Shown: in pieces, positions 49,838 through 58,771 of the stretch | Layout: every line of letters starts with the position of its first letter | Position numbering within the stretch: the first letter of the stretch is position 1 | NCBI GenBank assembly: GCA_045596625.1 | Contig: JAZOCU010000084.1 | Location: 1-64,000, forward strand | Length of the DNA: 64,000 bases | Reading direction: 5' to 3' | Origin: Firm-04 sp045596625 | GTDB lineage: Bacteria > Bacillota > Clostridia > Oscillospirales > Ruminococcaceae | Made by a program: the position numbers and the translations under genes | The notes under the pieces: generated by a model | Seen by the model: the letters and a program-made list of their open reading frames with translations, nothing else | What the model was told of the DNA's origin: nothing | Database searches by the model: none

Positions 49838-51745
49838 TCATTCTCCTTCAGCGGCGGGGGGATCGACGGGAGGTACAACAGGCTCTTCGATCGGTTCGGA
49901 CAGTGTTGTGGAAGTGGTTTCGGGCGGTACTGTTTCTGTAGGTGTCGTTGTCGTTACCTCAGGATTCTCAGCGTAATAGACAACGATCTTATAATCCTCC
50001 TGCACATTGATCACAGTACCGACAGCAGGCTCTACCGCGCAGACAAAACCATTTGCATAATTATAATCGATTTTTTTCTTAAAGATGACCTTTTGATCAA
50101 CGGAAGGCGTCTCCTCATTGGCGGAAGAGCTGTTGTTGTTTTTGCCGTCGCTTGCTGCAACAAAGCCCAGCTCCTCAAGCTTTTTGAGATACGCATTGAG
50201 CTGATAGCCTTCAAAATCGGGAAGTGCCTTCTGAGAGCTGCCCAGACTGACCTGCACCTTAATGGTGCTGCCGCTTAAGAATTCAGCACCTTCATCCAGT
50301 TCCTGCCAGATGATAACATCCTTGGCGTATTCTTCATTGTATACGAATTCTGCTTCCATTTCCAGCCAACCGGCCATTTCAGATTTTTTGATCTGATAGT
50401 TCTTGCCAACCAGCAGCGGCATATAGCTGTCATATTTGGGAAGATCGTCGGGATTCGAGCTGGAAACCTCGATGATATTATTTTCCACTGAGGAAAAGTC
50501 ATAGGAAGAATTCTTGCCGCCGGGATTCTCTTTGTTGAACACCTGGATGAACACCATCACGATGATCGCGATGATTGCGAGCAGCAGAATGGTGATCAGC
50601 AGAGGCACACGGATCTGTTCCAGCGGGCTGCGTTTTTTCTCCTGTGTACGTTTGGGGTTGACAGTTTCCTGATGGCGGTGTTTTTGTTCTGCGGCACGTT
50701 CTTCCTGTTTGGCGGCCTGCTGAACAGTGCCGGGATGGAAGGGTGCTGTCATAGGCGTTACACGGGATGCGGGAGCAGCAGGCTCCTCTGTGGTCTCCTC
50801 GAACAGAACGGTCACCAGATCGGTGATTGTACGGATCCGTTCATTGCCATCCAGTGCAAGACCGCGCATAATGCCATCGGAAACATGCAAAGGCACCTTG
50901 GGATTCAGCTCATGAGGCGATACCAAATTATCATAATCCTGACGGGTATTGGCATCGGTGGCACGGCAGCCGGTCAGAATGCGGTAGAGCACCGCACAGA
51001 TTCCGTATACATCGGTCCAGGTACCCTGCTGCCGATCGGCAAAATATTGTTCGGGAGCAGCATAACCGTCAAAGAGCTCGGCATCCAGCTCGGTATCATT
51101 GGTGCGGGCAGCGGAAATACAGAAGCCGCAAAGCTTCAGGCTGCCCTTATCGGTTACAAAAATCGTTTCTGGGCTGATGCCGCGATGCAGGACACCGGCA
51201 TTATGCAGCAGACTGAGGGTAGTAAACAGCTGAGGGAACATCCGGCTGACGGTTTGCCAGCTCAGCTCACCGGCATTTTCCTTGAGATATTCCAGCAGCG
51301 ATCGACCCTCTAAATACTCAAATACAGCATAAGTGGTATTGTTTTCTGCAAACAGATCCAGCGCAGGATCGAGATGATTGAGGCTTCGCATTCTTGCCAG
51401 AGATTTATTCAGCTCTGTATATTCCGCCATGAGCGCTTTATACTGTGCAAGATGGTTGTAATTGACGTTGATGAGCGCTTTGCCCTGCACACGGGAGCAA
51501 AGCTGTTCGGGCATATATTCCCGCACCAGCACCTTGCAGCCGATATTGGTATCATAGGCAAGATAGGTAATGCCTTCGCCGTTATGAGAAAGCTCTTTGC
51601 CGATCAGATACCGGTCATGCAGCATGGTGCCCGGCTTCAGATAGGCCGAGAGATAAGCAGCATTCTCATCATATCCGCAGTGCGGACAGACCGATTCGCC
51701 GCTTTTGCTCTCCATACAGCCATAGCAAAGATTCCATTCACTCAT
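49838..51745 (-). CDS. Membrane PASTA pseudokinase with N-terminal zinc ribbon
   Basis: 635 residues from ATG 51745 (AAAGGAG 7 bases before). Order: zinc ribbon (CYGC...CPHCG, about 7-23), kinase-like fold (about 40-335), charged juxtamembrane region, membrane helix (about 380-400), two or three PASTA-like repeats (about 430-590) and a Thr/Pro tail. Three core catalytic residues are replaced: the VAIK lysine by Arg75 (VLVREY), the HRD aspartate by Gly189 (HRGISPETI) and the DFG aspartate (CGF at 206-208). APE and the F-helix Asp are kept. It therefore looks like a pseudokinase that senses muropeptides or scaffolds other proteins rather than phosphorylating. The extracellular PASTA part fits cell-wall sensing. 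Confidence 0.88.
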   Translation of the reverse strand: MSEWNLCYGCMESKSGESVCPHCGYDENAAYLSAYLKPGTMLHDRYLIGKELSHNGEGITYLAYDTNIGCKVLVREYMPEQLCSRVQGKALINVNYNHLAQYKALMAEYTELNKSLARMRSLNHLDPALDLFAENNTTYAVFEYLEGRSLLEYLKENAGELSWQTVSRMFPQLFTTLSLLHNAGVLHRGISPETIFVTDKGSLKLCGFCISAARTNDTELDAELFDGYAAPEQYFADRQQGTWTDVYGICAVLYRILTGCRATDANTRQDYDNLVSPHELNPKVPLHVSDGIMRGLALDGNERIRTITDLVTVLFEETTEEPAAPASRVTPMTAPFHPGTVQQAAKQEERAAEQKHRHQETVNPKRTQEKKRSPLEQIRVPLLITILLLAIIAIIVMVFIQVFNKENPGGKNSSYDFSSVENNIIEVSSSNPDDLPKYDSYMPLLVGKNYQIKKSEMAGWLEMEAEFVYNEEYAKDVIIWQELDEGAEFLSGSTIKVQVSLGSSQKALPDFEGYQLNAYLKKLEELGFVAASDGKNNNSSSANEETPSVDQKVIFKKKIDYNYANGFVCAVEPAVGTVINVQEDYKIVVYYAENPEVTTTTPTETVPPETTSTTLSEPIEEPVVPPVDPPAAEGE

Positions 51746-51896
51746 AAACAAACTCCTTTATCATATCACAGCAACAATGACCTTTGATCGGATCCGAAGC
51801 GCCGATAGAGATGTGCCGTACTTGTTTCGCATCAGTTCCTACTCATTGTAGCAGGAAAACAATTTGCTGTCAATGATTTCGGACGTTTTTACGCAA

Positions 51897-51929
51897 AATT
51901 GTAACCGAATTGTAATCCTTCGGTTACAA
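51897..51929 (-). terminator. Terminator after the 51960 gene
   Basis: Minus strand: TTGTAACCGAA pairs with TTCGGTTACAA and is followed by TTTTG. Confidence 0.75.
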
Positions 51930-51959
51930 CGCTGAAACCATTGCAGCGATCTGTCCGCA

Positions 51960-52772
51960 TCAGAGTGCGGAGTCTCCGAGGATGCCCGACAGAATATCCA
52001 CCCGAACATCAGAGATCTCAATCAGACCGCCCTCCGCATTCCACTTTGCGGTAATGATATAGGCGGTAAGATTTTCGGTTTCGCCGTCCTCATAGCAATA
52101 GCGGTATTCACGGGTCTCGGTGTGATCGCCGTGATAGCTGACAGCATAGGGGGAAAGACCCAGCAGAGCTTCGGTCTGCTCCACGGTGCTGCCCGTCGCC
52201 ACGGAGGAGGGTTCGAGATAGGATTTGCGCTCGGTACCGTAGGGCTGTTCCTTCAGCACAGTGTAATCAAAATAGGTGACTTCTGTGAGCAAGCCATCCG
52301 TTACATCGCAGAGAATGAGCCATTGAGGAAGATGAATGCCTTGTACCTCGATGGTCTTTTTGCTTTCCAGCACACCGCCGATAGGCTGCAGCATCGGATT
52401 GAGGATGCTGTATTTGGATTCCGACACCAGATTGATCTTGGCATTCTGCTGTGCATCCATGACCGAAGCACCCAGAGAAAGCGAGAGCTTTTCGGCATGC
52501 TTTGCGCCATTGTTGCGGCGGCTGCTGACATAGACGGCAATACCGATCACAAGACCGATTGCTACAACAAAGCACAGTGCCGCAAGGACTCTGCGGGCAG
52601 CGATGGCACGGCGATTGCGTTTTCCGCTGGGCTTACGGTTTATGAGCCCATGCTTGGCCGGTGCTGCGGAGGCGGATTGTTCATCGTGGTCATGCCGATC
52701 GGCATCCACAGAGATCTCGCCGTGAAAGAAGGCATCCATTTCACGTTCTTCAAAAGTACGATTATCAGCCAT
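51960..52772 (-). CDS. Membrane protein of unknown function
   Basis: 270 residues: hydrophilic His/Asp-rich start (DADRHDHDEQ), Arg/Lys-rich stretch, one membrane helix (VLAALCFVVAIGLVIGIAVYV, about 62-82), then an extracytoplasmic domain with SKYSILNPMLQPIGGVLESKK, WLILCDVTDGLLTEVTYFDY and YRYCYEDGETENLTAYIITAKWN. No known family. AAAGGAT precedes the ATG. Between the YnbB-like gene and the pseudokinase gene. Topology suggests a cell-surface sensor or structural protein. Confidence 0.72.
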   Translation of the reverse strand: MADNRTFEEREMDAFFHGEISVDADRHDHDEQSASAAPAKHGLINRKPSGKRNRRAIAARRVLAALCFVVAIGLVIGIAVYVSSRRNNGAKHAEKLSLSLGASVMDAQQNAKINLVSESKYSILNPMLQPIGGVLESKKTIEVQGIHLPQWLILCDVTDGLLTEVTYFDYTVLKEQPYGTERKSYLEPSSVATGSTVEQTEALLGLSPYAVSYHGDHTETREYRYCYEDGETENLTAYIITAKWNAEGGLIEISDVRVDILSGILGDSAL

Positions 52773-52819
52773 TGTTTATCCCATCCTTTTTCTTGTTATG
52801 TTTGATTCGGTTCTGAGGG

Positions 52820-54088
52820 TTACAAAGAGAGCAGTCCTGCTTCGAGCATCTGCTGTGCAGCGGTCATCACGCCGTATTTGCCGGTAGAATATGTCAGACC
52901 GCCCTGTAAATAGGCGGCATAAGGCGGACGAACGGGAGCATCGGCAGAAAGCTCGATGGAAGCGCCGCCGGTAAAGGTACCGGCAGCCATGATCACCTGA
53001 CTGTCATAGCCGGGCATATCCCATGCTTCGGGAGCGACATAAGCATCCACAGGAGAGCCTGCCTGGATTCCGCAGCAAAAGGCGGTCAGTGCTTCGGGTG
53101 AGCCAAGCTGCAAAACGGTAATAATATCGCCGGCCACCGCATCGGCGGGAGGCAGACAGGAAAATCCAAGCTTTGTAAACAGTGTGGCAGCGAAAACACC
53201 GGTTTTTCGGGCAGCCGCCACGACTTCGGGTGCCATGAACAAGCCCAGATACATCTCACGGCATTGGGTCAGAGAGCATCCGACTTCTTTTCCCATACCC
53301 ACACAGGTGAGCCGATAGGCGCAAAGCTCCACCAGATGTTTTTTTCCGGCAATATATCCGCCGGTTTGTGCAATGCCGCCGCCGGGATTCTTGATCAGTG
53401 AACCGATGATGAGATCGGCTCCCACATCCGTCGGTTCGGATTTTTCGACAAATTCGCCATAGCAGTTATCGACCATCACGATGGCATCGGGATTGGTATT
53501 GCGCACGATCTCCACTACCTTGCCGATCTCGGCAACGGTCAGAGCAGGCCGCAGAGAATAGCCTCTGGAGCGTTGGAGATATACGACCTTTGCATTTTGT
53601 ATGGCATCGGGAACAGCATCGTAATCGATGCGGCCATCCGGAGTCAGCTCGCATTGGCTGTAAGTGATGCCGTAATCACGCAGCGAACCGTTTCCCTGCT
53701 CTCCCCGCAGACCGATAACCTCTTCCAATGTATCATAGGGTGCACCGGTCACACTGACCATATGGTCTCCGGTACGCAGCACGCCAAACAGCGCCGTAGA
53801 AAGTGCATGGGTACCCGATACGAAATGATGTCTGACAAGAGCATCCTCGGCACCGAATACCGATGCATAGACAGCATCCAGCCGATCTCTGCCCACATCA
53901 TCATAGCCATAGCCGTTGGCGCCTGCGAAGCAGGCAGCGCTGACTCGATGCGTCTGAAAGGCGCGCAGTACCTTTGCGGCATTATATTCGGCAATTTCTT
54001 CGATTTCTGCAAAGCGATGCTGTGCAGCCATCTGAGCCTCTCTGGCAGCGGCCTGCAAGCGGGGATCGAATTCTTTTTGTTTGCTCAT
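52820..54088 (-). CDS. PLP-dependent enzyme, YnbB/methionine gamma-lyase-like
   Basis: 422 residues of fold-type I PLP enzyme. Motifs are SGTHALSTALFGVLRTGD, VMVDNCYGEFVEK (PLP Asp), SLIKNPGGGIA (Schiff-base Lys) and GGASIELSADAPVRPPYAAYLQGGLTY. This YnbB family, once called an aluminium-resistance protein, is widespread in Firmicutes, often near hfq or miaA, which are absent here. Reaction not established. It starts just after the GNAT stop, so is probably coupled. Confidence 0.9.
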   Translation of the reverse strand: MSKQKEFDPRLQAAAREAQMAAQHRFAEIEEIAEYNAAKVLRAFQTHRVSAACFAGANGYGYDDVGRDRLDAVYASVFGAEDALVRHHFVSGTHALSTALFGVLRTGDHMVSVTGAPYDTLEEVIGLRGEQGNGSLRDYGITYSQCELTPDGRIDYDAVPDAIQNAKVVYLQRSRGYSLRPALTVAEIGKVVEIVRNTNPDAIVMVDNCYGEFVEKSEPTDVGADLIIGSLIKNPGGGIAQTGGYIAGKKHLVELCAYRLTCVGMGKEVGCSLTQCREMYLGLFMAPEVVAAARKTGVFAATLFTKLGFSCLPPADAVAGDIITVLQLGSPEALTAFCCGIQAGSPVDAYVAPEAWDMPGYDSQVIMAAGTFTGGASIELSADAPVRPPYAAYLQGGLTYSTGKYGVMTAAQQMLEAGLLSL

Positions 54089-54091
54089 AGA

Positions 54092-54892
54092 TCACAAAGC
54101 CTCCTTTTTGATGGCATCGGGTTCCGCATCGGCAAGGCGTTCCCATACCCACTCCTCGGCAAGCTGTGTAAAACCGATCTCACGGTAGAAGCTTGCACGC
54201 AGATCCAGTGCATAGAGTATGGCTTCCTTGCCCTCAGCCTGCAACATTCCTGCAAGATAGCGAAGAAAGTCTCTGGCATAGCCCTTCCCTCTGGCAGAGG
54301 CTCTGGTAGCCACTTGTCCGATCAGCACATGGTTCTGATAGTCATAGACTGCCGTTGCAGTAGTCGTCCGGTCGTATGTAAAGCAGCGTCTGAGACCGCG
54401 GCGAACCATGTGAGAGGTATCGGTGAGCCACAGTCCGTGCTCGGTCAGATTGGGAAAGCCTTCGGTGAGAATATCATATACATCATCGAGCTTTGGTGTC
54501 AGATCGACCTTTTGCGGATCGAATTGTGCGGAGGGTGCATCTGCCACCAGCCGGAATACCGTGCGGCGGATTTTCCGGTATCCATCGAGGGAGATCCTGT
54601 TGATCAGGCTCTGACAGCCTTCTACACGGAACGGCTTATGCATCTGTACAAAGACAGCAAGCTCCTCGGCAGCCTCCGGATCCTTTGAAAAATCGTCCTG
54701 TGCACTCATCATCAGAGTGCTGTTCTGGAGCATCAGCCATGCATGCTTGCCGTGATGCTCCAACTGATAGAATGCGCAGAAATCATAGTCTGTCCCATAT
54801 GCCAGCAGACAGGTCAGCAGCTTTCTGCCGTAATGACAGTCGGCGAGCGTTTCCTGCGGGAGCTGTGCGGGAGATCGTAAAAGCCCGATCAT
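54092..54892 (-). CDS. GNAT-like acetyltransferase
   Basis: 266 residues. C-terminal half (about 165-250) has a GNAT pattern with YDYQNHVLIGQVATRASARGKGYARDFLRYLAGML, then LYALDLRASFYREIGF. The N-terminal half (about 1-150) is of unrecognised fold, with FVQMHKPFRVEGC. The ATG overlaps the M42 stop by 4 bases; this gene is translationally coupled. Confidence 0.85.
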   Translation of the reverse strand: MIGLLRSPAQLPQETLADCHYGRKLLTCLLAYGTDYDFCAFYQLEHHGKHAWLMLQNSTLMMSAQDDFSKDPEAAEELAVFVQMHKPFRVEGCQSLINRISLDGYRKIRRTVFRLVADAPSAQFDPQKVDLTPKLDDVYDILTEGFPNLTEHGLWLTDTSHMVRRGLRRCFTYDRTTTATAVYDYQNHVLIGQVATRASARGKGYARDFLRYLAGMLQAEGKEAILYALDLRASFYREIGFTQLAEEWVWERLADAEPDAIKKEAL

Positions 54893-55920
54893 ACGCTGTA
54901 TTCCTTGGCAAGGGCAGCAAGGAGATGGTCGATCAGTTGTTCACAGGCATCGCCGTCCGATTGCTGCATGACGCATAAAGGTGAATGCAGATAACGGCAG
55001 GGGATACTGATCGCCAATACTCTGGCGCCGCTGTTCTGTACCGCACCGGCATCATTGCCGCCTGCGATCTTGGTTTTGGTCTGCCACGGGATCTGTTCCC
55101 GATCGCAGAGAGCCGTTGCCATCCGATACAGATCGGCATCATATATCGTTCTGCCGTCCATAAAGGAGATGACAGCGCCGCCGCCCAAGCGGCAAACGGG
55201 ATTGTCACTGCCGGGCAGATCCGCAGCGGTGGTGGTTTCGAGGATCAGACCGATGGCAGGCTGTATCGCATTGGCAGCCACCGCTGCACCGCGCAGACCC
55301 ACTTCCTCCTGTACCGAAAAGACCACGGTTACATCGCAGGGCAGCTCCTTGCGCAGCAGAGAAAGCAGCAGTGCACAGCCAAAGCGGTCATCCAGCGCCT
55401 TGGCAGCGATTTTTCCATTGCCGAATTCTTGATAAACCGGCGCAAAGCTGATCACATCGCCCGGTGCAGTCAGAGCCAGTGCATCCTCACGATCCTTGGC
55501 ACCGATATCCACATAGAGAGCACTCATTTGGGCAGGCTGTTTTCTGGCATCGGGAGAAAGTCGGTGCACCGGACAGCTTCCGATCACACCGGGGATGCCC
55601 TGTTTTCCCACCAGCACCTGTCTGCCGATGACCGCAGCGGCATCCACACCGCCCACAGCACCAAAGCGCAGAGAGCCATCTGCGCAGATTTCCGTGACCA
55701 TCAGAGCCACTTCATCCATATGCGCACAAAGCATGATGGTCGGAACCGAGGAGCAGCTGCCCTTTTTCCGCACGATCACATTGCCCAGTCCATCGACGCA
55801 GACCGCATCGGCAGGCAAATGCATAGCAGCAATGGCATCCAGAAGATAGTTGCGCACTGCCGATTCTCGTCCGGAGGTACCGTTTAACAGACAAAGTGTC
55901 TGCAGTTCATTCCAATTCAT
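54889..55920 (-). CDS. M42 family metallopeptidase (second of tandem pair)
   Basis: 343 residues from MNWNELQTL at 55920 (the ATG overlaps the upstream M42 stop by 4 bases). M42 motifs: GTSGRESAVRNYL, LCAHMDEVALMVTEI, GGVDAAAVIGRQVLV, KALDDRFGCALLLSLL, FSVQEEVGLRGA, and SIPCRYLHSPLCVM. Co-catalytic zinc peptidases of this family cut N-terminal residues or small glucans or peptides. About 30 percent similar to its neighbour by eye; likely a diverged duplicate. Substrate unknown. Confidence 0.92.
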   Translation of the reverse strand: MNWNELQTLCLLNGTSGRESAVRNYLLDAIAAMHLPADAVCVDGLGNVIVRKKGSCSSVPTIMLCAHMDEVALMVTEICADGSLRFGAVGGVDAAAVIGRQVLVGKQGIPGVIGSCPVHRLSPDARKQPAQMSALYVDIGAKDREDALALTAPGDVISFAPVYQEFGNGKIAAKALDDRFGCALLLSLLRKELPCDVTVVFSVQEEVGLRGAAVAANAIQPAIGLILETTTAADLPGSDNPVCRLGGGAVISFMDGRTIYDADLYRMATALCDREQIPWQTKTKIAGGNDAGAVQNSGARVLAISIPCRYLHSPLCVMQQSDGDACEQLIDHLLAALAKEYSV

Positions 55921-56957
55921 TCCTTTGTCTCCTTTCCGAGTGCAAAGGCAGAGAGCAGTGCCGCAGTCTGCGCCACATCGCTGCAATCCAGAACCTCCAC
56001 AGGCGTATGCATATATTGCAGCGGGATGGATACCGTTGCAGCGGCAGCACCGCCCGGTGCAAGCGCCAGCCAATCGGCATCGGTGCCGGTACCATCGGGC
56101 ATAATTTCGAGCTGATAGGGGATATCCTGCTTCTTTGCCGTTGCGATCAGGGATTGCGAAAGCGTCTCATCCAGCACCGAGGAGATCCCGATGGCAGGGC
56201 CATTTCCCAGCGTCATGCAGCCATGTGGTGTTTCGCCGGGAGACATGGCAAAGGTGACATCCACAGCAATGGCGATATCGGGACACAACGACAATGCCGC
56301 AAGCTTTGCACCCCGGCTGCCGCGTTCTTCCTGTGCACTGAGCACGACCGAGATCCTGTATGGGCGTTCGGCTTCGGGCACTGCTGCGATCTGCTCGGCA
56401 GCGGCAAGTACGGCAGCCACACCGCAGCGATCATCCAGCGCAGAACCCGTGAGACGATCGTTTTGCAGTGTCTTGCAGGTGGCGGCGAAGCAGACGGTAT
56501 CACCGCGCTGTACAAGATCTGTCAGAGCCGCTGCAGAGGAATAGCCCACATCCACGCAAAGCTGTTCTTCGGAGGGTACCGCCTGCTCTCCTTTCAGAAG
56601 ATGCGGCGGCAGGATAGAGATCACGCCGAACAAAGGCTCAGCGCCATATACGATAACAGGTTGTCCCGGAAGCAGACGCCGATCAATACCGCCCACAGCA
56701 CCGATCCGCAAAAAGCCATCCTCGGTGAGATCCGTGACAAAAAATCCCACTTGATCCAGATGGGCACACAGCATCAGATGCGGTTTGTGCTCTGCTGCAG
56801 CAAGCCTGAGAATGACAGAGCCATCCTTGCACTGTGTTTCGGCTTCGGGCAATTGTGTTTGCAGCTGATGGCAAATGGCTTTTGCGGCAGCGGCTTCTCT
56901 GCCCGAAACGGCTCGCAGATCCGCCAAAGCAGCAATACGGGTGCTCCATTGCTTCAT
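55917..56957 (-). CDS. M42 family metallopeptidase (first of tandem pair)
   Basis: 346 residues from ATG 56957; a GTG 12 bases earlier abuts the ribosome site and is rejected. Motifs: VSGREAAAAKAI, LMLCAHLDQVGFFVTDL, AVGGIDRRLLPGQPVIVYG, GSALDDRCGVAAVLAAA, VVLSAQEERGSRGAK, TDADWLALAPGGAAAATVSIPLQYMHTPVEV. The zinc-binding and catalytic residues are present. First gene of an operon with the second peptidase, the GNAT and YnbB-like genes, each overlapping or abutting. Confidence 0.92.
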   Translation of the reverse strand: MKQWSTRIAALADLRAVSGREAAAAKAICHQLQTQLPEAETQCKDGSVILRLAAAEHKPHLMLCAHLDQVGFFVTDLTEDGFLRIGAVGGIDRRLLPGQPVIVYGAEPLFGVISILPPHLLKGEQAVPSEEQLCVDVGYSSAAALTDLVQRGDTVCFAATCKTLQNDRLTGSALDDRCGVAAVLAAAEQIAAVPEAERPYRISVVLSAQEERGSRGAKLAALSLCPDIAIAVDVTFAMSPGETPHGCMTLGNGPAIGISSVLDETLSQSLIATAKKQDIPYQLEIMPDGTGTDADWLALAPGGAAAATVSIPLQYMHTPVEVLDCSDVAQTAALLSAFALGKETKE

Positions 56958-57262
56958 ATCAAGGCACACACCTTTCCGGTAAAAAATTCATAACAATACA
57001 GAATATAGTATACCAAAATCCGACAAAAAATGCAAGCGAAGGGATTTCTTTTGTATTATAACACAAAAACAAGGACTTCAGCAGAAAAATGCCTATGGAA
57101 ATACACGGATATTTTGGGCTTCGATTGGGATGATCCGGGAAAGAGGATTCTGCGATGCACCAAGATTTTCCTTTGGATCCTCTTGCAAATCCTTGGAAAA
57201 TCCGTTATAATAAGAGCAGATACCGCAACTGCCTCTTGATTTGAGCGGAAAGGAGCTGTGAT
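56958..57262. other. Gap between divergent units
   Basis: About 300 bp with no gene. It contains an AT-rich, symmetrical TTTTGT...ACAAAA stretch near 57050 and the promoter of the Xer gene. Confidence 0.5.
57183..57211 (+). promoter_or_regulatory. Promoter of the Xer recombinase gene
   Basis: -35 TTGCAA (57183-57188), 17 bp, -10 TATAAT (57206-57211). Confidence 0.8.
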
Positions 57263-58264
57263 TTGGTTATGCTTGCGCTGCATCGTGAAGAAAACCCGAT
57301 GTTTTTGAATGATTATCTGACCTATCTTGATGTGATCCGGGGACGCTCGCCCCGAACCGTCAAGGAGTATTATCAGGATCTGACACTGTTTCTTCGCTGG
57401 CTGATGGTGACCCAAAGCGGCTTGCCTATGACGCAGCTGGAAACCATTGCGCTTCGGCAGATGGAAATTGCGGCTCTGCGCAGGGTATCGGTTGCGGAGC
57501 TATATGACTATATCCGCTATCTGCGGGATGAACGAGGTAATACACCCCGTTCGGTGGCACGAAGAATGTGCGCGGTACGCAGTCTGTTCCGCTATCTGAC
57601 CAAGACAAAGGGAATGCTGGAACAGGATCCCTGTCAGAATCTGGAGCTGCCGACGGTACGAAAAACGCTGCCCCATTATCTGACGCTGTCAGAGAGTCAG
57701 CGGCTGCTGGAGCATATTGAATCTTCCGATGATCTGCGTGATTATTGTATCATTACGCTGTTTCTCAACTGCGGCTTTCGACTCAGCGAGCTGGTGGGGA
57801 TGAATGTTGCCGATGTGGATTTCTACAGCCGTCAGATACGTGTGCTGGGAAAGGGCAACAAAGAGCGTATTGTCTATCTCAATGATGCCTGCCTTGCAGC
57901 GCTGCACGAATATCTGCAATCTCGGAAAAATCCGCCGCAGGAGCCAAAGGCGTTGTTTTTAAGCCGGAATCATCGGCGCATCAGCCGCCGCAGAGTCCAG
58001 CAGATCGTGGAAAATGCCCTGCAGGCAGCGGGTCTTTCCGGCAAGGGACTGTCTACCCATAAGCTGCGGCATACTGCTGCCACTTTGATGTATCAGCACG
58101 GCAATGTGGATACCCTGACTCTGCGGGATATTTTGGGACATCAATCCATTGCCACCACCGAGATCTATACGCATCTTGCCAGCGAACAGCGGCAGAATGC
58201 CATTGACAGCAATCCGCTTGCGGGAGAGCGCCGCAGCGGCGAGGATCCGAAAAAGAAGGATTGA
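57263..58264 (+). CDS. xerC: Tyrosine recombinase, XerC/XerD type
   Basis: 333 residues. The TTG at 57263 is 7 bases after AAGGAG; ATG 57269 is the alternative. The catalytic residues are complete: Arg173 (GFRLSEL), Lys197/200 (GKGNKER), His266 and Arg269 (THKLRHTAA), His293 (LGHQS) and Tyr302 (EIYTHLA). SAM-like N-domain FLNDYLTYLDVIRGRSPRTVKEYYQDL. Chromosome dimer resolution is most likely. It is not next to a phage cassette, so a phage integrase role is less likely but not excluded. Confidence 0.9.
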   Translation: MVMLALHREENPMFLNDYLTYLDVIRGRSPRTVKEYYQDLTLFLRWLMVTQSGLPMTQLETIALRQMEIAALRRVSVAELYDYIRYLRDERGNTPRSVARRMCAVRSLFRYLTKTKGMLEQDPCQNLELPTVRKTLPHYLTLSESQRLLEHIESSDDLRDYCIITLFLNCGFRLSELVGMNVADVDFYSRQIRVLGKGNKERIVYLNDACLAALHEYLQSRKNPPQEPKALFLSRNHRRISRRRVQQIVENALQAAGLSGKGLSTHKLRHTAATLMYQHGNVDTLTLRDILGHQSIATTEIYTHLASEQRQNAIDSNPLAGERRSGEDPKKKD

Positions 58265-58289
58265 CAAAGGCATAGTAAGCGCTTATAAT
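58261..58289 (+). promoter_or_regulatory. Promoter overlapping the xerC stop
   Basis: TTGACA (58261-58266), 17 bp, TATAAT (58284-58289), a perfect consensus directed at the 58333 gene. Confidence 0.9.
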
Positions 58290-58332
58290 GTAAAGTATCG
58301 GAAAACCGATCTGCGATCAAAAGGAGGATACA

Positions 58333-58743
58333 ATGGAACAAAAGCATACCATGACAATTATTCTGAGCTGCATTCTGGTTTGTGCACTGATCTTCTTCGG
58401 CAGACTGGCACAAAAAGAGGATACCGATCCGCAGACTGATCCTGCTCAAACCACCACGCCCACGCTGCTTACCCCTGTGGATGGAACAGCGGTCACCACG
58501 AATTTTTGGGATTTTCTGAGAGAGCAGGATGCTGCGACCGCAACGACAACAGCATTGCTGACCGATGAAAACGGCAATTTTGTGACCACTGCGCCCGCCA
58601 CGGATGAAAACGGTAATTTTGTGACTGAGCCTCCTGCTGAGGATGGAAACGGCGGCCCCGCCGGCAGCAGCACTGCAGATCCTTTTGCCGATACGGGAGA
58701 AACCACAACAACGATGCCTGTATTCTTGGCGCCGGTATCATAA
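58333..58743 (+). CDS. Membrane-anchored Thr/Pro-rich surface protein
   Basis: 136 residues: one N-terminal membrane helix (TIILSCILVCALIFFGRLA) and a Thr/Ala/Asp-rich extracellular tail with a tandem repeat based on TDENGNFVT (residues about 74-105). No enzymatic domain. Low complexity resembles the Thr linkers of secreted enzymes here. Followed by ymdB with a short gap. Confidence 0.72.
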   Translation: MEQKHTMTIILSCILVCALIFFGRLAQKEDTDPQTDPAQTTTPTLLTPVDGTAVTTNFWDFLREQDAATATTTALLTDENGNFVTTAPATDENGNFVTEPPAEDGNGGPAGSSTADPFADTGETTTTMPVFLAPVS

Positions 58744-58771
58744 TCTGCTGATTGGATTTGGGAGGTCTCTT

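Noticed and set aside
57263..58264. Tyrosine recombinase as a phage integrase belonging to the phage cassettes
   Set aside because: It is of XerC/D length and motif pattern, is 12 kb from the nearest phage gene and has no adjacent att-like repeat, so a chromosomal Xer role is preferred.
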